A DNA stretch of 64,000 nt from assembly GCA_002633005.1 (NCBI GenBank), contig NMRA01000111.1, positions 464,866-528,865 on the forward strand, written 5' to 3'. Positions 56,697-64,000 of the stretch are shown here, in pieces. The translations under genes and the position numbers were made by a program. Origin of the DNA: Phoronis australis. Its lineage: Eukaryota; Phoronida; Phoronidae. Each line of letters begins with the position of its first letter. Within the stretch, counting starts at the first letter, position 1. Below the pieces are notes generated by a model. That model made no database searches. It worked only from the letters and a program-made list of their open reading frames with translations, and was not told where the DNA came from.

Positions 56697-58384
56697 TTAA
56701 AGTCCTTCTCTCACGCGTTGTTAACCATTATTACATGGTTAGAAGATGATATATGGATTCAAGAAGTACCTACCCCATGACTAATACACGATCCGTACTC
56801 GAAAACAGTTTAAATGAGCGCGCCACTCACGATTCGCACCCGAAGAAACACCGCCATTTTGAACTTGCCGCGAACCCGGAAGTACAATTCATTCAGGAAC
56901 CCAGGCCGAGAAAACGCCGTCAGTGCGAGTGGAGCAGTGCCTGTACTGTTACCAGCCAGCAAACGGGGATAAAAAAATCGACAGCGCGCCTTAATTTTGA
57001 TAAAATCAAACTAAGGACAATTTTATCGAATTTGCTGAAGAAATGTGGCGAATAAATTTTGACAGATATTATTTTGCTAGACTCGGGACCGCAGCCTATC
57101 GGACCCGGTGCGGATCGAGACCAAACACTGGCGAACGGTAAATGCATGCGGTTGCAAGCTGTTTTGTCGAAGTAAAATGGTCAAATGATAAATGCTGCAT
57201 ATATTCAAGGGTAGTTTCAGACACTTGCATGAAATTACGGGCTGGTTAGTCCTGTGTCACACTGCCGCGGCAGACCTTAGTTAGCCTCAGTCACCCCGAG
57301 CTACCAGTGAAGACTGTAGTCAAACTACAGCTTGTTAGTAGGCCTATACAGCTTTGCGCCAAGACTACCCTTAGGCCTAACAGGTCGCTGGCCACAAACA
57401 CAAAAAACACGAAAATTGTACAAAGTTTCTTTTTCGTAGCAACGTTTGTCAAAATGTATCAACGTTAAATCTTCACAAATTACAAAGTAGCCAATTGAAC
57501 ATGCCTTTCAATTCAGCAAAAGTCGACATTGTAGGTGCCGCCAGAAATGAGACGAAGTCCAACGGGAATTGTAAGCACATATATCACTTAATGAGTAACA
57601 ACTGCGAAGCTGAAATTTGGTGAACACTGCTTAATCGTGCAGAATAGTAAGTAAAGATATGTCTAACTAAATTTCACCGTAATTTGTTGGCGAAAACAAT
57701 TTACACAAAGTTTTAAACTCGTAACTCATCCCTCTGTCCTCCAATATGGCCGACGCGATCCAAACAAAGTGACCCAAATTTCGCCACAAAACTTGCAATT
57801 ACTTTACAGTGCTTACCCCGATTTTGATACTTTTTCGATTTTTACTGAGTAGAATGTACTACCTTTCCGATGACAGCAAAGTACTTTTTCAAAACGAGGA
57901 AAAAAATAAAACCGAAAAAAATTGGTTCGACCCATATTGGTTCCTAGGTTCGACCCGCCTACGTAAGGAACTAAACACCAGTGCTATTTTAACATACTAA
58001 GTACGCGTAACATTCCAAAAAAATCAACGACCACTAACTACAAACTATAAATACACTACATATGCAAACGAATCAAGATATATAACTAATAAAACAAAAT
58101 AATGAAGACTTTTCGAGCAAGCCATAGCACATTCAGTTACAAGGAAAAAATGGCGGCGTTCAGGACAAGTTCCTGAACTGATGAGCCGGAAATGTGGGTA
58201 CGGAAATAACCGATGACAACCGGTAATCATACGCTCAGAGAGAAGGGTCAAATACTGTTAAAAACATCGCTTTTGGCAAGAAAGGCGAAAAGAATATAAA
58301 GAAAGGGTGTCGAAAATATGAATTTATGTAGTAAGTATTTTCGGATACTGGAACCACATGGGCTGTTTGCAAGAAGGACTTTAA
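56697..58384 (+). mobile_element. TTAA-flanked nonautonomous DNA transposon, copy 2
   Basis: Same termini as copy 1, 1688 bp with both TTAAs. The length difference is explained mainly by a 3-bp insertion near 57297 and a 10-bp insertion near 58213, plus single bases. Sequence flanking the two copies differs, so these are two insertions and not one segmental duplication. High identity indicates recent activity. Confidence 0.8.
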
Positions 58385-60099
58385 GTTCCCGATGCTTTAC
58401 ATATGTAGCAGTAACTGTAGCTATCACCCGGAATTCAAAAAAGGCAAGGTTGCCTGTATGCAATTTAAGGTAAAACAGTAGCTTGTACATTAGCAATTTT
58501 CACTGGTTTGTGTTTTCTGAGGTCATGTATATCTGAATTTGTGAGTAATTCCTTATATCTGTGATTGCTAAGCCAAATTACTGAGAAACGTGCATATGAA
58601 GTTGGTTGAAAATTGTCTTCTGTTTTTAAGAACAAGTTTTGTTGCGAAAATGATCCTCCATATTCAGTAAGTATCGTGACGTGCTATTTGAGCCCTCGAG
58701 GTATGTCATTAGTGCAAAAGGTCACCTATTTGCAGAATTTTTTGTTTTCACATTTACAAGGTGTCAGTGAATACAGCTGCATTTTGTTGATATTCAGAAG
58801 GCATTGTTGTTTAGTTCCTGTAATACATTAGCGCAATTAGGAGCATGCAATTACATATTTAAGAGGTTTAAGAAAACTTTGTGACCAGGATACTCGTCAG
58901 ACGAAATGAGCACTGGTGTGCCTCCATGAACCCTTTTCAATAAGCCACCCATGTAAAGTTTTGAAGTATACCCTGACTGGAATAAAGTGACTCGTTTCAA
59001 AACCTGACTCAAAGGGGTGCTTAAATTCAATACCAGGGAGGCTTACAGAATGAATACCCAAAATAATACCCACTGAAGAAACAGTCATTTATTTCTTATT
59101 CAAAGCAAAGGTATCTAAATAGTAATCGAATTTTGAAAAATAAACCTATCAATGCAAAATTTAGAGAAAACCATATCCTATCAATTCAGCCCCAAACTCG
59201 ACAAAAACCATTCCCAATTCGATGCCAAAATTGGTGAAAACCACCCTTTTAATCGGCACGTCAACCACCCACACCATGGAATTTCATTCAGATACTGAAT
59301 GGCCCTTGTTCTAAACACCAAATTTTGTAAGAGGCCTTTGGTTCTCAAATCATATTGTACTTTAATAACAAAATAGATACCAGTATAGACCTATTTCAAA
59401 AAGCCACACATTATTTGATATGATTACATGTATGTGTATTGTATTTGCATTTCTGTTTTGGGTTACAAAATGAGTCCTTGTTTTAAAGTGGTCCGGTATG
59501 ACTTGAAAAGATATTTCAGAGTCGAGCGCTGGTGGAAAAACCGGTGACCTCCCGCTGAGAGCACGCGCTGATTTTAAACGATACCACAGCGAACACGCGC
59601 TGATTTTAAAAGATACCACTGCGAACAATCATCGCTTCGCAATCAGGAGGTGAAAACACTCCTATGACCGCAGTTCTAAATTCCAGCTACGCAAGCCCTA
59701 TTTCGAGGGGCGAACTTTGAATTGTTTTCATCCCCTGACAGTGGGTTGTAGAGAAGTTTAGAACTAGGTAAACATGGAACTTTCTGAGGCTAGCTATATG
59801 TGTTGACAAAAGTTTGAAGTGTCAGAAGCATTGACTGAGCGCGCGAGAGCTCTATGATTCCTGTTCTAATTCAGTTGACGAAAAAAATGCTATCGGCATG
59901 AACGACCGTGGGAAATTCATTTTGAGGTGGAAACCTGTATCCAAGAATAAATATTAATATGGACAGCACACAAACGCAATAGTTTGAAAGCTTCTAATTG
60001 TGTCTATACCATGCATTTTTCATTAATTTATTACTCACTGTTTCGCTCCTGGTCTTCAAAGAAAGCAATCTTTAAAGCTTCCTTTCTCTCCGTGTAGGC
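58385..60099. other. No feature supported
   Basis: AT-rich sequence with short open frames only. Confidence 0.4.
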
Positions 60100-60455
60100 C
60101 TACTCCTCGATATCCTTCCCGTCGCACTCATCTATGACTTCAGTCAGATTCTCAACGGAAAATTTAACGTCTTTAATAAACGATAGCTCAACACTGGGTT
60201 TTCTCAAGCTCATCTGTCAAATCATCGCTAGTTGTACTCTGTAATATCTCACCCTCCGCGTTTCGTTTCTTTGGGAGGTTGCGGTGTCGTGAAACAACAC
60301 CGTCGGGTGAGAGATGTTGCACCGGATAATTGGAATTAGTTGCAGTAATTTCCTTTAGAGTGCCCCGACTGCCGTTTTCTTGGCAAGTCACCTTGCCTTC
60401 CTAAACTTTTCCGGGCATTTAAGACATCGGACTTCTGCGGTAATCAACCTTTTAT
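60100..60455 (-). pseudogene. Decayed open frame, possibly retroelement ORF1-like
   Basis: Minus-strand pieces in three frames look coding: ITAEVRCLKCPEKFRKAR (C-x2-C), then TCQENGSRGTLKEIT through STTSDDLTDELEKTQC, then SFIKDVKFSVENLTEVIDEC to a stop at 60100-60102. Frameshifts and stops separate them. The CxxC piece followed by a charged, helix-prone segment is reminiscent of LINE ORF1 proteins, but this is a guess. Confidence 0.3.
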
Positions 60456-60843
60456 CTGCTATATAAATGTTACGCCTAATTTTCTACCATTTTAGCACAC
60501 TTTGTGGCTCTCGAGCATATCACGGGCCTGCTGTAAGTCTAACGTTAGCTATTTCGGCAAAAATCGCACACAGCTACAGTTAGCACTGTCATAATCATAT
60601 TTCTTAATTCCGCCACAGTATTGCATACTTGGAAGTTAGTTTTGCTTGGTGTTCTCCCAAATTAATCCAAAATAGTTGTTCATTATTAAATGCCCCATTT
60701 CCTCCCCAAGGACAGTTCCGCCAACACAAAACGTTTCCTTGCCATTCTTCAAAATTCGTGTACATGCGCTTGCTTCAAAGGACCAGTAGCCGTGGCTGGA
60801 ATGTCGGGAGCTTCACGACTAAGACTACAGCTAACTCCTGTTG

Positions 60844-61769
60844 AAATTCTTCATACTTCAAAATTGTTGTTTGCAGGTGCTGATAATTGCCTTCAATAGT
60901 TTTCATAATAAGAGACTAGAAATCCGAGTTATCACACACGCCAACTGGCCTGCTGCTGCCTTCCATTTTCACTGCATGACAGCGTTTTCGCGTTCAGTGA
61001 CTGAAGCAGTCACTGAATGGGACCATTGGTGACATTTAAGTGACCACCTTTTTCGCTCACGCAGAGAGGGCCCAATGTTGGAATTCAGTGATTACCTCTA
61101 TTTTCCTGTGAAATCGCACAACCGGTTTCCATATTGAGGAATGTCATTTCTTGCTGGGTCACACGACGTGTAAAAGAATCAACTGTCACTCTTTCCCAAG
61201 CTTAATGATTTTTAGTCTATCATACCACTTTAGACGGGATCCTCTCCCGATGGGGCGCTTCGGGAGAATTGACCTTTTCGTCAATGGGCAGGGCACCATA
61301 GGGCGCTGGGGGGAGGGCTATAGCCCCACTTTTTCAGTGCTACGCTGCATATGGTCTATAGGCGGTGCACTACGGGGGGACTGAGGGGGTTTTAGCCCCC
61401 ACTTTTTTCAGTGCTGTGCCCTGTGCCTCTNAAATTCTTCATACTTCAAAATTGTTGTTTGCAGGTGCTGATAATTGCCTTCAATAGTTTTCATAATAAG
61501 AGACTAGAAATCCGAGTTATCACACACGCCAACTGGCCTGCTGCTGCCTTCCATTTTCACTGCATGACAGCGTTTTCGCGTTCAGTGATCCTCTCCCGAT
61601 GGGGCGCTTCGGGAGAATTGACCTTTTCGTCAATGGGCAGGGCACCATAGGGCGCTGGGGGGAGGGCTATAGCCCCACTTTTTCAGTGCTACGCTGCATA
61701 TGGTCTATAGGCGGTGCACTACGGGGGGACTGAGGGTGTTTTAGCCCCCACTTTTTTCAGTGCTGCGCC
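60844..61769 (+). repeat. Tandem duplication A-B-C / A'-C' joined at a single N
   Basis: A (60844-61000) and A' (61432-61588) are the same length and appear identical. C (61240 to about 61420) and C' (61589 to about 61769) are also nearly identical. B (61001-61239) is present only in the first. The single undetermined base at 61431 is exactly at the start of A'. C contains two tandem GC-rich 60-bp modules with GGGCTATAGCCC and GGGGGTTTTAGCCCCC hairpins. Confidence 0.85.
60993..61017. repeat. 10-bp-arm hairpin at the A/B border
   Basis: TTCAGTGACT-GAAGC-AGTCACTGAA, perfect arms. The B segment starts inside the left arm. Confidence 0.6.
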
Positions 61770-64000
61770 CGGTATACACCTCCGACATGTCTCTGCCAAC
61801 TACTCACGAGGGGAAGTTGAGATTCCAAATTCATCAAAAACACAAAACATTAGTGCACAACACAGAAGCTACCTTGTAAGAGATGACGATGCGTTACTAA
61901 ACTTAGTTGAAGGCTGACTTGGGGAAAATTCTACCAATCATCAGACCACCATGTCGCAATGAAGTACACTAACGATGACAGTGATAAGTTCATGAATGTC
62001 GAGCAGCTCTAAATGCTTTATTGAAATTAAGAGCAATTCCATATAAAAACCAGATGGTGGGCTATATATGCAAAATCACCAATTTTTTTGAAACTTAGCA
62101 CATCAGCTGGCTTTGTCAAAAGAAACCTGAGCCTGGATTTTTAAGAGTTTCCGAGTTTTTTTAACCCTTTTTACGACCACTTTGTACTTTTTCCGAAAAA
62201 TAGCAAATAATAGTACTTGGAAGTAGGTAACTGTTTGTCAGCAACAACACATCATTGCTTCACGCTATAGAAAAAATTAACTATATAGCAGAAAGAAGAA
62301 AGAATAACGTACAAGAAAAACAAATTCGGAAGGATTTTTTGATTTTTTATGTCCTCCCACTTTAGCCTACAAAAATATCATTTTCACTGATTATTATTAA
62401 GGCCATTTTTACGCATTTTTATCACTGTCCCAAATCTATATCGGATTTTTTTGGAACATGACTTAACTTTCATCTGTTACTGCTGTCTTTGTTCAGCCCA
62501 ACGCAAGAATAAAAAATCTTGTCTCTTTCATAGTTTTTGTGCAGTCAGTTTTTTACATAACTCACACACTTTTCTGCCAATACAACCTCATCACCATCTC
62601 ATACTTCAGAGAAGCATTTTTATTCTTATTAAGGGTGCCCATTACCCGTTGCTTGGCCAGTTTTCAAACACCGTAACTGACTAAGAATCCCACGCACTGC
62701 CTGCAGTGCATGCTGGTCCATTTTCAGACCTCCTTGACAAATCCCTGTATATGCGCATGGAAAAGTCCTCTAAAACTAGTAGCAAAGTTCATACTAAAAC
62801 TAATCAAGATCTTCGAGATCACACGTGAAAAGAGGACGGTGGATACGAGAAGTGTCGTGTTATGGGACATACAAAGTGTCACGCAATGCTTCTTGTACTA
62901 CACAAAAGCGGTCGAGCATGGTGGCAGTGAGCCAGTGGAATTTGCAATTTCAGAAAAATAACAGGTACGGATATTTACGATTGAAAACATAATACTTTCA
63001 GTGATATCCAAGATACCGGCTTTCCAAACCAGTATTTAAGCAATTGGGTGTTGGTGCGACGTACCAGCTAAAAGTTTCACAATATGTAAATTCCGTTCAT
63101 GAGGCGGGCTCAAAACCACAGTTTCTTGAAGGTATGCTAGGTTTAGTGTATGATGCATTTCTACACAACACTTCAAAAAAACTGCATTCTGTTTGAAGAA
63201 AACAAGAGCTACTGAAACACAAAGTCTTTTTATTTTGCTCAGTACACGTGTCTAAGATAGACGTTTCTCTATAATAGATAATCAGTCCTATAAAAATCTC
63301 AGTAGTTTCAAGAGAATCAATCACGTAAAGGTATGCTTCACGAGTCTCAAACTGAACATAAAAAACGCTAGTAAAAAGTGACAGAAGATTTCAATGTTGA
63401 CCATCAGTGGCTTGGATTATTTTCACCAAACATCCACCACTCAAATTTCTCCTCCATGGAAGGCCCTAATTTGCGTCATCTTCCATTTTTTTCCAATTTC
63501 GCCCAGGGTGGACGCCAGTCCCCTAGCTACGATAATGATGACCACAACAATATCGTAAGAATAGACAACAACTAAAACATGTTCATAATTTCCTACAGTT
63601 TATGATGACTTCAAGCTGCTCCAACTCATTCATTGAGGCAAACTCGTGGGCAGCAGCAGCATCAGCATTCTCAATATTCTGAATATATATATTCGAGACG
63701 CGGCAACCATACGGGAAAAATCCAGCAATCTGCTACTCCGACAGCCACTCTTCAGAGGAGAAAACTTTTCTTTGCTTATTCCTGGGTTCTCGCATCATCT
63801 TTACAACCTCAGCTGACTGTTGTTTTCTGCCTGATTGTCCACCTTCAGAAAATATATCCCTGGGTTAAGTCTTTACCTTCTCAGAGAAGCGGATCGCTTT
63901 TCTAGTACTTTTCAGGGCTCAATCCTGCGGCGACTTGATCAACAACGTAAACGGCAGACAACTCAGGTGATGATACAGCTGTGTTAGTAGATAAAATCTC
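61770..64000. other. No gene supported at the right edge
   Basis: Several 60-90-codon open frames occur (61714-61917, 62710-62961, 63378-63575, 63633-63905). Some look mildly protein-like, but none has a domain or a clear splice partner, so I do not call them. Confidence 0.35.

Overview
The window looks like nuclear DNA of an animal, most likely a marine invertebrate; the species cannot be fixed from sequence alone. It has short exons bounded by GT-AG splice sites, long AT-rich introns, extracellular animal domains (ShKT, MAM) and many interspersed repeats: DIRS-like and LINE-like retroelement remnants, hAT-like and TTAA-specific DNA transposons, foldback MITEs and tRNA-derived sequences. There is no sign of bacterial or phage organisation. 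Most short open frames are chance.

The one well supported host gene lies on the minus strand from about 50.4 kb (5' side) to 26.2 kb (stop codon). Nine exons encode a modular extracellular protein: ShKT1, a Thr-rich linker, ShKT2 with a Thr/Pro tail, ShKT3 (frameshifted as assembled), ShKT4, ShKT5 (second cysteine replaced by serine) and a C-terminal MAM domain split over three exons. The first six internal junctions and the one entering the second MAM exon are phase 1, as expected of shuffled extracellular modules; the last is phase 0. The true first exon with start codon and signal peptide is not identified.

Its introns are packed with mobile elements. The 7.4-kb intron inside the MAM domain holds a 3.3-kb candidate DNA transposon (30856-34148) with near-perfect 54-bp inverted termini, a 5-bp ATGAA duplication, nine inward-facing copies of a GCGATCGNGAACG-type motif and a decayed zinc-finger frame; a hAT-like MITE lies inside it. 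Other introns carry a hAT-like/tRNA composite ending 34 bp from a splice acceptor, a decayed DIRS-like tyrosine recombinase, a nested MITE and a LINE tail.

The left 26 kb has no gene I can support. It holds diverged repeat copies (1.0-6.9 kb), a foldback MITE (11.4 kb), tRNA-like sequences (17.2 and 22.1 kb), a third partial TTAA-element copy (20.3-20.5 kb) and an alternating purine-pyrimidine tract (23.9 kb). The right 13 kb holds two nearly identical 1.68-kb TTAA-flanked elements, some exon-like fragments of unknown identity, and a tandem duplication joined at a single N (61431) that looks like two haplotypes assembled in series.
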